Positions 1 through 4,173 are shown, counted from the first letter of the stretch. The stretch is DNA of 6,110 nucleotides from Lachnospiraceae bacterium (GCA_902363665.1 CABJAW010000039.1:1-6110), one strand, 5' to 3'. Notes: generated from the letters alone by a model not told the origin. Program-made: numbers and translations.

Positions 1-123
1 TGGGAGTTTGAAAGATGAGGTTAAGGAAAACACCGTCCAAGAGGTTAGAAAGGCGTTACAGGCGAATATAGAGGCTATACAGAGGGCTACAAAGCTTCTT
101 GAGAAGCAGTCTGATACACTTAC
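1..123. repeat. Terminal direct repeat marking circular closure (copy 1)
   Basis: These 123 bases are identical to 5988-6110. The repeat lies inside a single continuous reading frame (5689 to 6110, continued at 2 to 274). It is therefore simplest as the overlap left when a circular molecule is assembled as a linear contig, not as a biological duplication. Subtracting it gives a circle of 5,987 bp. Confidence 0.95.
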
Positions 124-274
124 GAGCGTGATGAAGCAAAAGATCCGGGAGCTGGAGGAAAGTAAGAACAGCTTTTTCAGATATGAGGGCTTAAAGCTGT
201 ACCTGTTTTGGGGCGGTATGGTCTGTAATATTTTAGTGTTTCTTATGCTGTTATATGGTATGCTTGGTAAGTAA
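1..274 (+). CDS. C-terminal part of the relaxase-overlapping coiled-coil membrane protein
   Basis: This is the continuation across the circular junction of the gene that starts at 5689. Codons are in phase from position 2, which equals 5989. The joined protein is 190 aa. This part holds about residues 101-190: the end of a long charged, heptad-like helical region, then one hydrophobic segment at about residues 166-188, and a short end in GK. The TTG at position 8 is only an internal Leu codon (residue 103), because the frame stays open upstream to a good ATG with a Shine-Dalgarno at 5689. The protein looks like a long coiled coil anchored to the membrane by its C-terminus. The next gene follows after 43 nt with its own strong ribosome binding site and no clear terminator between, so both are probably co-transcribed with mobA. 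Confidence 0.85.
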   Translation, partial: GSLKDEVKENTVQEVRKALQANIEAIQRATKLLEKQSDTLTSVMKQKIRELEESKNSFFRYEGLKLYLFWGGMVCNILVFLMLLYGMLGK

Positions 275-317
275 AAAGAAATCGACAAATCGGAAGGTTG
301 AGAAAGGAGATTAGTCA

Positions 318-551
318 ATGAAAAAAATATTAGGAATCGTTGCTGGTGTTGTTGGAATAATATCTGTTATTGTGGGTGTTGCATTGAAGATGAATAATAA
401 TGCTATTGCTATAATCGGAGGTGTAGATGGTCCTACCTCGGTATTTGTCGCAGGAAAGTTGAATAGTGTTCTTGTCAGCATCTTGCTTATTGCGATAGGT
501 GTTGTGATGTTGATAGTAGCGATAATTTTTTATTTTTTGAAGAAAAAATAG
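318..551 (+). CDS. Small two-helix membrane protein with an OadB-type GGxDGPT motif
   Basis: This is a 77-aa protein with a strong ribosome binding site (AAAGGAG at 303-309) before the ATG. It has a hydrophobic segment at about residues 4-24, a short polar stretch, the motif IIGGVDGPTSVFVAGK at residues 32-47, a second hydrophobic segment at about 51-74, and a lysine tail. The GG-x-DGPT motif is characteristic of the beta subunit of Na+-translocating decarboxylases (OadB/GcdB/MmdB, about 350-430 aa). There it lies in a conserved membrane region with an essential aspartate. Here only the motif between two helices remains, so the protein cannot be a complete decarboxylase subunit. Automatic pipelines may nevertheless label it decarboxylase subunit beta. 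It sits at the end of the mobilization operon, 43 nt after the coiled-coil gene. Its function is unknown; a small channel or membrane partner of the Mob proteins are guesses. Confidence 0.8.
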   Translation: MKKILGIVAGVVGIISVIVGVALKMNNNAIAIIGGVDGPTSVFVAGKLNSVLVSILLIAIGVVMLIVAIIFYFLKKK

Positions 552-570
552 TAGTGCTATACTGGTAGGG

Positions 571-598
571 AAAAGGGAGAGAAAAATAGCCCTTTTTT
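571..598 (+). terminator. Terminator-like hairpin after the mob operon
   Basis: Arms AAAAGGG (571-577) and CCCTTTT (590 onward) enclose a loop of about 12 nt and are followed by a run of T. It lies 20 bp after the stop of the 77-aa gene and forms the start of the first tandem repeat unit. The stem is short and A/T-rich, so termination may be inefficient. The second repeat unit carries the same hairpin at 669-695. Confidence 0.45.
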
Positions 599-693
599 AA
601 GAGGTCAAAAAGGTAAAATAAAATATATTGATAATATAAGCCCCCTATAGGTGTTTTTAGGGGTGGGGAAAGGGAGAGAAAAATAGCCCTTTT

Positions 694-721
694 TTGAAAG
701 GTCAAAAAGGTAAAATAAAAT
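694..721 (+). promoter_or_regulatory. Candidate rep promoter in the second repeat unit
   Basis: TTGAAA at 694-699 and TAAAAT at 716-721 are separated by 16 bp, giving a leader of roughly 55 nt before rep. The first unit has TTAAGA at the equivalent -35 position, so only unit 2 carries the good -35. The surrounding sequence is so A/T-rich that a chance match is possible. Confidence 0.35.
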
Positions 722-781
722 ATATTGATAATATAAGCCCCCTATAGGTGTTTTAGAGGGGAGAAGAAAGGTGGTGGACTT

Positions 782-2137
782 ATGGCAAAAAAACCGACTG
801 AAAAGCAGTTGTATAAGCTGAAAAATGAATGGCTTGGGCAGTTTTTTGAGGAAGTGAAGCCGAAAGAGTTTTATCGGGCTGTTTTCCCGGAGGGAAGTTT
901 TGAGAGAGCTGGGCATTTTGAGGACGGAAAAGCAAATGGCATTATAACTATAGTCGAAAACGATAAGGCAAAGAATCGGATTGTATTTGATGATTTGTCA
1001 GTCATCGATGAGGTCAAAGGGGCGGAGTTTGCTGTCATGTCCCCTGTAGCGTATTCCGGCAGAAATAGGACGGCAGCCAATGCAAGGTGGCTGTATGGTA
1101 TAGCGATAGACCTTGACGGGGTGGAGATGCCGCAGCTCCGTGATGTGTTCCATCAAATGAATCATGATATTATTCCGAAATGCACTTACTGTATCAATAG
1201 CGGTCACGGGCTGCATTTATATTATCTGCTGGAAAAGCCGGTCCCTTTGTATAAGCATTTGCAGGATAAGCTCCGAGAGTTCAAGTATGAGCTGATTGCG
1301 AAAGTCTGGAACCGATATACAAGTACATTCACGGAACGGGAGCAGGTTCAGTATCAGGGGATTTTTCAGGGATTCCGTATGGTTGGAACGCAGTCAAAAC
1401 TGGGAAAGAGATACCCGGTAAAGGCTTTTGAAACAGGCGAAAGAGTGACAATTGAGTATTTGAACGGTTATCTCATGGATAAGAGCAAGGCGGTCACAGA
1501 TTTTCACTACAAGAGCGATTTAAGCCTTGCAGAAGCACGCAAAAAGTACCCGGAATGGTATGAAAAGCGAATTGTGCAAGGGGAGCGCCGTGAGCGTTGG
1601 CATATCAAAAGGGACTTATATGATTGGTGGCTGCGGAAAATAAAAGAGGGAGCTTCTGTAGGGCATAGATACAGCTGCCTTTGCGTTTTGGCGTCCTATG
1701 CCGTTAAGTGCGATATTCCGGAAGATGAGCTTTTTACGGACGCTTTTTCCCTATTGCAGTTTCTTGATGATATGTCAGATGATGAGCATAACCGTTTTAC
1801 TAAGCGTGATATAATGGACGCTATGCAGTTTTATCAAGAAAATTATGTCACATATAGTCGAAGTGAAGCGGAAAGAGTATCGGCTATTCCTATGCCAGCG
1901 AATAAAAGGAATTACCAAAAACAGGCTGATCACTTAGAAGAAGCAAGGGCAATTCGTGATATTCGTATGAAAAGACAGGATAGGGATTGGAGAGAGGGAA
2001 ATGGTAGACCAAAAGGCAGCGGAGAAAAGTCGAAGATTGTCGAAGAATGGCAGCGTCAGCACCCGGACGGAAAGAAAGCAGACTGCATACGGGAGACAGG
2101 ATTGAGCAAGCCCACAGTTTACAAGTGGTGGAAGTAG
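782..2137 (+). CDS. rep: Plasmid replication protein, AEP primase-like with C-terminal HTH
   Basis: This is a 451-aa protein with an AGAAAGGTGG ribosome binding site ending about 8 nt before the ATG. The central region shows the archaeo-eukaryotic primase (AEP) pattern. Motif I is YGIAIDLDG with D110 and D112 as the metal-binding pair. Motif II is NSGHGLHLYYLL (residues 139-150), with the S-x-H signature at S140/H142. A conserved basic stretch RMVGTQSKLGKRYPV (199-213) follows. Such primase-like Reps start replication of many small plasmids by priming at or near the origin. The last 45 residues begin with an AT-hook-like GRPKGSG (408-414) and end in a helix-turn-helix (about 433-451, CIRETGLSKPTVYKWW), suggesting origin recognition by the same polypeptide. 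The gene follows the 97-bp repeats directly. No helicase or second Rep gene is encoded, so host replication proteins must be used. The AEP fold is inferred from motifs only. Confidence 0.85.
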   Translation: MAKKPTEKQLYKLKNEWLGQFFEEVKPKEFYRAVFPEGSFERAGHFEDGKANGIITIVENDKAKNRIVFDDLSVIDEVKGAEFAVMSPVAYSGRNRTAANARWLYGIAIDLDGVEMPQLRDVFHQMNHDIIPKCTYCINSGHGLHLYYLLEKPVPLYKHLQDKLREFKYELIAKVWNRYTSTFTEREQVQYQGIFQGFRMVGTQSKLGKRYPVKAFETGERVTIEYLNGYLMDKSKAVTDFHYKSDLSLAEARKKYPEWYEKRIVQGERRERWHIKRDLYDWWLRKIKEGASVGHRYSCLCVLASYAVKCDIPEDELFTDAFSLLQFLDDMSDDEHNRFTKRDIMDAMQFYQENYVTYSRSEAERVSAIPMPANKRNYQKQADHLEEARAIRDIRMKRQDRDWREGNGRPKGSGEKSKIVEEWQRQHPDGKKADCIRETGLSKPTVYKWWK

Positions 2138-2144
2138 GGCATAC

Positions 2145-2173
2145 TTGAAATGCCGAAAGGCATATGGTATAAT
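2145..2173 (+). promoter_or_regulatory. Promoter of the antisense RNA
   Basis: TTGAAA (2145-2150), a 17-bp spacer and a perfect TATAAT (2168-2173) give a strong housekeeping-type promoter 7 bp after the rep stop. The predicted start is near 2180. No adequate coding frame follows before the terminator at 2216-2248, so the product should be a small RNA. Confidence 0.8.
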
Positions 2174-2179
2174 GCCAGT

Positions 2180-2250
2180 AGGCGAAAATGACAGAAGTGC
2201 TCATGTGGCACAGCAAAAAGCCCCGGAGGTCGCAACTCCGGGGCTTTTCT
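2180..2250 (+). ncRNA. Putative antisense antitoxin RNA of a par/Fst-like type I system
   Basis: The RNA is predicted to run from the promoter start (about 2180) to the end of the intrinsic terminator (about 2250), roughly 70 nt. Its 5' part contains AAAATGACAGAAGT (2185-2198) and CTCATG (2200-2205). These recur on the plus strand at 2360-2373 and 2377-2382, which is the complement of the toxin start codon and first codons. The RNA can therefore pair in trans with the toxin translation start, and at its 3' end with the toxin transcript terminator. This is the arrangement of RNA II in the pAD1 par locus, which is also about 65-70 nt. Existence of the transcript is inferred, not observed. Confidence 0.7.
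2216..2248. terminator. Bidirectional intrinsic terminator shared by toxin and antitoxin RNAs
   Basis: Perfect 13-bp arms (2216-2228 and 2236-2248, core GCCCCGGAG/CTCCGGGGC) enclose the 7-nt loop GTCGCAA. The plus strand ends in CTTTTCT and the minus strand in CTTTTTG, so it can stop transcription from both sides. It would end the 70-nt RNA going right and the toxin mRNA going left. Confidence 0.85.
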
Positions 2251-2294
2251 ATTCCGTTCTGGGTGGGTGGCTTAATCCCAAGGCTGGCTACCAG

Positions 2295-2381
2295 TTATTC
2301 TTCTCCGTCCAACCATTTGCAGATGTAGTAGGCAACTACACTTGCCAAAACAGAGAGAAAAAATGACAGAAGTTCACTCAT
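2295..2381 (-). CDS. 28-aa hydrophobic toxin-like peptide (Fst-type)
   Basis: This short minus-strand gene encodes 28 aa: MSELLSFFLSVLASV followed by VAYYICKWLDGEE. It has a hydrophobic transmembrane stretch at about residues 4-20, then a basic/aromatic CKW and an acidic tail. This is the layout of Fst-family type I toxins: an N-terminal or central membrane helix with a charged C-terminus containing LD. A strong ribosome binding site (AAGGGGG, about 2391-2398 on the minus strand) lies at normal distance. A minus-strand promoter sits at 2429-2457, and the transcript (about 2422 to 2213, near 210 nt) ends at the bidirectional terminator. In the leader, the C-run at about 2410-2416 can pair with the G-run of the ribosome binding site. 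Fst peptides act at the membrane when the unstable antisense RNA is lost. Assignment to that family rests on architecture more than residue identity. Confidence 0.75.
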   Translation of the reverse strand: MSELLSFFLSVLASVVAYYICKWLDGEE

Positions 2382-2428
2382 GCGGTTCACCCCCTTTCTC
2401 TACCTGTCTGGGGGCGGTAGCGTCGTTC

Positions 2429-2457
2429 ATTATATCACAGGGGCAGAAATGCCACAA
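2429..2457 (-). promoter_or_regulatory. Promoter of the toxin mRNA
   Basis: On the minus strand, TTGTGG (2457-2452), a 17-bp spacer and a perfect TATAAT (2434-2429) are present. The predicted start is near 2422, leaving a leader of about 40 nt that contains a C-run able to mask the Shine-Dalgarno sequence. Confidence 0.75.
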
Positions 2458-2495
2458 GAAGCCATTTCCCCTTGTTTATCATCAAAGCCATAAGG

Positions 2496-2551
2496 AAAAG
2501 AGTGTCAAGGGCGGTCATAGACCGCAGCGTTTACCCTTGATACTCTTTTTT
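2496..2551. terminator. Long two-tier hairpin with T-run
   Basis: The outer arms (2496-2511 and 2534-2549) are 16 bp with a single G/T pair (AAAAGAGTGTCAAGGG with CCCTTGATACTCTTTT). Inside is a second perfect hairpin, GCGGTC-ATA-GACCGC (2511-2525). The plus strand continues in TTTTTT, so it looks like a terminator. No plus-strand gene ends nearby, so it may insulate the toxin promoter from the cargo region or be a structured replication signal. Confidence 0.6.
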
Positions 2552-2552
2552 G

Positions 2553-2583
2553 TCGTATAGGAAACTTCGTTTCCATACGATAA
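2553..2583 (+). repeat. Palindromic module A, left copy
   Basis: Near-perfect palindrome TCGTATA-GGAAAC-TTC-GTTTCC-ATACGA plus AT. It is identical over 31 bp, in the same orientation, to 3879-3909. A shared GCTCCGCGAG follows 4-5 bp later in both places (2588-2597 and 3915-3924). The pair brackets the whole folate cargo. Confidence 0.9.
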
Positions 2584-2596
2584 AAATGCTCCGCGA

Positions 2597-2623
2597 GAAT
2601 GTGCCAAGGCACATTCCTTTTTT
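2597..2623 (+). terminator. Terminator hairpin, module C, left copy
   Basis: GAATGTGCC (2597-2605), a 2-nt loop, GGCACATTC (2608-2616), then a T-run ending at 2623. The same hairpin with a different 2-nt loop occurs at 3980-4006. Nothing on the plus strand obviously needs terminating here, which fits a repeated intergenic module rather than a gene-specific terminator. Confidence 0.7.
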
Positions 2624-2663
2624 CATGACAATAGAATGCTCGCAGAGCGTGCATTCTATTGTT
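2622..2663 (+). repeat. 42-bp inverted repeat, left copy (module D)
   Basis: Exactly the reverse complement of 3776-3817. Each copy is itself a hairpin: CAATAGAATGC and GCATTCTATTG arms around TCGCAGAGCGT, which holds a small CGC-AGA-GCG stem. The two copies enclose 1,112 bp holding the folT promoter, riboswitch, gene and a degraded ORF. Confidence 0.95.
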
Positions 2664-2705
2664 GGAAAGCTGCGCAGACCATGACAGATTTTCCTGAAAT
2701 ATGAA

Positions 2706-2734
2706 TTGTATATTGCAGGCTGCACTGCTATAAT
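2706..2734 (+). promoter_or_regulatory. folT promoter
   Basis: TTGTAT (2706-2711), a 17-bp spacer and a perfect TATAAT (2729-2734). The predicted start near 2741 leaves a leader of about 180 nt that contains the riboswitch. The promoter lies inside the inverted repeats, so the cargo carries its own control unit. Confidence 0.8.
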
Positions 2735-2760
2735 GGGAAACGAAACAAAAAAATAAAACA

Positions 2761-2862
2761 TGCAGAGTAGGTTTGTATGCGTTAAGTGCCGGCAGGACAG
2801 AGAGTTGCCTGTTGGACGAAAAGCCGGTTCGGCTTGCGGTATACAGACCGCATCTCGCTGCA
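2761..2862 (+). ncRNA. Tetrahydrofolate (THF) riboswitch aptamer
   Basis: The aptamer matches the THF riboswitch (folT motif) in conserved words and pairing. P1 is TGCAG/CTGCA (2761-2765 with 2858-2862). AGAGTAG lies at 2764-2770. P2 is GGTTTGTAT with ATACAGACC (2770-2778 with 2841-2849, one G/T pair). The hallmark GCGTTAAGTG lies at 2779-2788. P3 is CCGGCAG with CTGTTGG (2789-2795 with 2809-2815). ACGAA lies at 2816-2820, and a last hairpin AAGCCG-GTT-CGGCTT at 2821-2835. Known members bind reduced folates and usually lower expression of folate transport or synthesis genes when folate is plentiful. Here the gene below is a FolT-type transporter, which supports the call independently. Confidence 0.93.
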
Positions 2863-2867
2863 GCAGA

Positions 2868-2916
2868 AGATAATTCCATTATCTCCTTTTGCGGCCCGAT
2901 GTCTGTAGAAGGAGGA
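2868..2916 (+). promoter_or_regulatory. Riboswitch expression platform (anti-Shine-Dalgarno)
   Basis: CTCCTT (2883-2888) can pair with AAGGAG (2909-2914), the folT ribosome binding site. An upstream hairpin, AGATAAT-TCC-ATTATCT (2868-2884), competes for the first bases of that anti-Shine-Dalgarno. This favours control of translation. The short T-run after the hairpin makes a weak terminator alternative possible. Which state ligand binding favours is not shown by the sequence. Confidence 0.6.
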
Positions 2917-2922
2917 AATGCA

Positions 2923-3534
2923 ATGAAAAAAATGGCAGCTCTTTTTACGGAATCCATGCGGGAGTTTCGCAATATCCGCACCATCACGGCGTGCGGACTT
3001 TTTGCGGCGCTCGCGTTGATTCTCAACTCGTTCACCGTTCAGATCGGAAATTACTTAAAGATCGGCGTATCCGGTCTTCCGAATGAAATGGTGGACGTCC
3101 TGTTCGGCCCTGCGGTCGGCAGCCTGTTTGCGGCAGCGATGGATATTTTAAAGCTGCTGCTGTATCCCACCGGAGCATGGATTCCGGGTCTGACCTTAAA
3201 CTGCCTGCTGGCGGGACTGATCTACGGATTTTTCCTGTACCGCAAACCGACAAACTTTTGGCGGATTCTGGCGGCGGAGCTGACAGTGGCGCTTTTGGTG
3301 AACGTCCTGCTCGGAACCTTCTGGCTGTCTCAGGTGTACGGTAAGGCGTTTATGGTGATGCTTCCCGCGCGGCTGATCAAAAATGTGATCAAGGCTCCGG
3401 TGGACAGCATCATTTTATATCTGGTGATGACAGTGCTGGAACGCGCCGGTGTTTTCCGGATGTTAAAAATTTTCCGCCCGGGAAAAAGCGGCGTATGGAG
3501 ACAGGAAAAGATCTCCGGCTTCGACAAAAAATGA
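2923..3534 (+). CDS. folT: ECF transporter S component, folate-specific (FolT type)
   Basis: This is a 203-aa integral membrane protein, the normal size for an ECF S component. The start is the ATG 7 nt after AAGGAGG (2909-2915). A longer frame to 2773 would run through the riboswitch and is rejected. About six hydrophobic helices can be seen. The first (about 20-37) is alanine-rich (ACGLFAALAL), as in S components that dock on EcfT. Family-typical stretches are IGNYLKIGVSGLPNEMVD (41-58), LFGPAVGSL (60-68), DILKLLLYPTGAWIPGLTLN (74-93) and LPARLIKNVIKAPVD (147-161). FolT captures folate at the cell surface and passes it to a shared EcfA/EcfA'/EcfT module. None of those is on this plasmid, so the protein should depend on the host's chromosomal module. 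The upstream THF riboswitch fits the substrate. The gene looks visibly more G+C-rich than rep and mob, suggesting recent acquisition from a chromosome. Confidence 0.9.
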   Translation: MKKMAALFTESMREFRNIRTITACGLFAALALILNSFTVQIGNYLKIGVSGLPNEMVDVLFGPAVGSLFAAAMDILKLLLYPTGAWIPGLTLNCLLAGLIYGFFLYRKPTNFWRILAAELTVALLVNVLLGTFWLSQVYGKAFMVMLPARLIKNVIKAPVDSIILYLVMTVLERAGVFRMLKIFRPGKSGVWRQEKISGFDKK

Positions 3535-3546
3535 CAGGGGGTCAAA

Positions 3547-3776
3547 ATGAATGGGATTCCAGACGCAAACAGACCTGGAGCGCAACTGCATTTTTATCCC
3601 TGATTTATTTTGAAATTCTGGGGCTTACCATGGAGGATGGAGAACCGGTCTTTCATCCACAGCTGCCGATTAACTGCGGTCACATGAGGATCCGCGGCTT
3701 CGAAGTGGCGGGCTGGCTCTTTGATCTGGATATCGACGGAAAAGAGGTTTCTGTGCGGAAGCGAAAGATTTCATAA
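3547..3776 (+). pseudogene. Frameshifted ORF remnant after folT
   Basis: A ribosome binding site (AGGGGG at about 3536-3541) precedes ATGs at 3547 and 3551, 12-16 bp after the folT stop. Both frames stop early (18 aa to 3603 and 20 aa to 3613). The protein-like sequence then continues in the third frame to 3776, ending YFEILGLTMEDGEPVFHPQ, then LPINCGHMRIRGFEVAG and WLFDLDIDGKEVSVRKRK. A single frameshift near 3600-3613 would join them to about 76 aa. The tail (LGL...DG...P.LP...IRGFEVAGWLFDL.IDG) weakly resembles the C-terminal beta-sandwich end of GH65-type glycoside phosphorylases. That is a guess. The remnant stops precisely at the right inverted repeat, so the repeat may mark where the captured segment was cut. 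Confidence 0.4.
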
Positions 3777-3817
3777 ACAATAGAATGCACGCTCTGCGAG
3801 CATTCTATTGTCATGAA
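3776..3817 (-). repeat. 42-bp inverted repeat, right copy (module D)
   Basis: Perfect reverse complement of 2622-2663, and itself a hairpin. It begins within the last codon of the ORF remnant (the TAA stop ends at 3776). Confidence 0.95.
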
Positions 3818-3831
3818 TAAAAATTAGAACA

Positions 3832-3874
3832 AGGCGGAAACGAATGCCCGGCAGCGGGTGTGCGTTTCCGCTTT
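3832..3874 (+). terminator. Terminator-like hairpin after the cargo
   Basis: GCGGAAACG (3834-3842) and CGTTTCCGC (3863-3871) form a 9-bp stem flanked by AA and TT. Inside is a second stem, CCCG...CGGG (3847-3858). A short CTTTATTA follows. It is the first hairpin after the right inverted repeat and the likely end of folT transcription, although the T-run is short. Confidence 0.55.
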
Positions 3875-3878
3875 ATTA

Positions 3879-3909
3879 TCGTATAGGAAACTTCGTTTCC
3901 ATACGATAA
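3879..3909 (+). repeat. Palindromic module A, right copy
   Basis: Identical to 2553-2583 in the same orientation, followed by the shared GCTCCGCGAG (3915-3924). With the left copy it makes a direct repeat spaced 1,326 bp that could support loss or gain of the cargo by homologous recombination. Confidence 0.9.
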
Positions 3910-3930
3910 TAAACGCTCCGCGAGGATGCG

Positions 3931-3971
3931 TACTCGGCGCAAGGGTAGATGGTTGCCGAAGCAACCGCGCC
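3931..3971 (+). repeat. Nested hairpin specific to the right module array
   Basis: GGCGC (3936-3940) pairs with GCGCC (3967-3971), enclosing GGTTGC-CGAA-GCAACC (3951-3966). It sits between module A and module C where the left array has no counterpart, so the right array carries an extra palindrome. Confidence 0.6.
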
Positions 3972-3979
3972 TCGGCGCG

Positions 3980-4006
3980 AGAATGTGCCCTGGCACATTC
4001 TTTTTT
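3980..4006 (+). terminator. Terminator hairpin, module C, right copy
   Basis: AGAATGTGCC (3980-3989), a CT loop, GGCACATTCT (3992-4001), then six T. It is nearly identical to 2597-2623. A TATAAT occurs just downstream at 4014-4019, but without a convincing -35. Confidence 0.75.
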
Positions 4007-4019
4007 CGTTGGCTATAAT

Positions 4020-4101
4020 GCCGGAGGGGAAAACGGCTGTCCGTCCGTTCCGTTACTTCCCCCTGTGCTTCATTGTCCGTTCCGGCGGAAGAAAGTAAAG
4101 G
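4020..4101. other. Gene-free stretch without recognised features
   Basis: Between module C and the next hairpin I find no ribosome binding site with a usable frame, no good promoter pair and no RNA motif that I recognise. The sequence is C/T-rich on the plus strand. The whole interval 3777-4448 has no supported gene. It holds the hairpin modules, this stretch, a structured element, the mob promoter and the oriT-like stem. Confidence 0.5.
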
Positions 4102-4173
4102 GTGGTCTGCGACCATTTTTTATCTGCTGTACTCGCTGATCGGCAAGCCGAAGCTCATACTGCAGATAAAAAA
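4102..4173. other. Structured element: terminator-like hairpin inside a 12-bp inverted repeat
   Basis: A short hairpin TGGTC-TGC-GACCA (4103-4115) is followed by TTTTTT. That T-run starts a perfect 12-bp inverted repeat, TTTTTTATCTGC (4116-4127) with GCAGATAAAAAA (4162-4173). The enclosed 34 bp contain a further stem, TCGGC-AA-GCCGA (4140-4151). Both strands would have T-runs. It may terminate transcription from either side. As a strand-specific fold near the mob region, it could also be a single-strand origin. Neither role is proven. Confidence 0.55.

Larger units (their letters stand above)
568..760. repeat. 97-bp tandem direct repeat, two copies, upstream of rep
   Basis: Unit 1 (about 568-664) and unit 2 (about 665-760) are nearly identical with an exact offset of 97. 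Each unit has a terminator-like hairpin, a GGTCAAAAAGG box, a very A/T-rich core (AAAATATATTGATAATATAA), and a second weak hairpin CCCCT...AGGGG. The block fills the space between the mob operon end and rep. The A/T-rich core plus position suggest a replication origin, a rep control region, or both. The units are far longer than ordinary 18-22 bp iterons. Differences between copies are concentrated just after the T-run and at the unit ends. Confidence 0.85.

Noticed and set aside
568..760. CRISPR-like repeat
   Set aside because: Only two units, 97 bp long and adjacent without spacers, and no cas genes.
487..916. Two minus-strand ORFs sharing a repeated peptide (TPIGGLYYQYILFYLFDL...)
   Set aside because: The shared peptide is just the 97-bp tandem repeat read backwards. 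There is no ribosome binding site, and the second ORF overlaps the start of rep.
2145..2366. 73-aa plus-strand ORF after rep
   Set aside because: It spans a strong terminator and the toxin gene in antisense. The promoter/terminator pair indicates a short RNA instead.
2773..2922. Upstream extension of folT by 50 codons
   Set aside because: The extension lies inside the THF aptamer. The ATG at 2923 has an ideal ribosome binding site and gives the normal S-component length.
2505..3035. 176-aa minus-strand ORF antisense to the folT leader and the hairpin modules
   Set aside because: It runs through the riboswitch, the inverted repeat and terminators, has no supported start site, and its composition looks non-coding. 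The opposite strand explains the region fully.
2622..3817. Insertion sequence or integron cassette
   Set aside because: No transposase or integrase, no target-site duplication evident at the repeat ends, and the palindromes lack recognisable attC core sites.
4014..4019. TATAAT as a promoter after module C
   Set aside because: The -35 position (about 3991-3996, TGGCAC) is poor and part of the terminator stem, and no gene or RNA follows.
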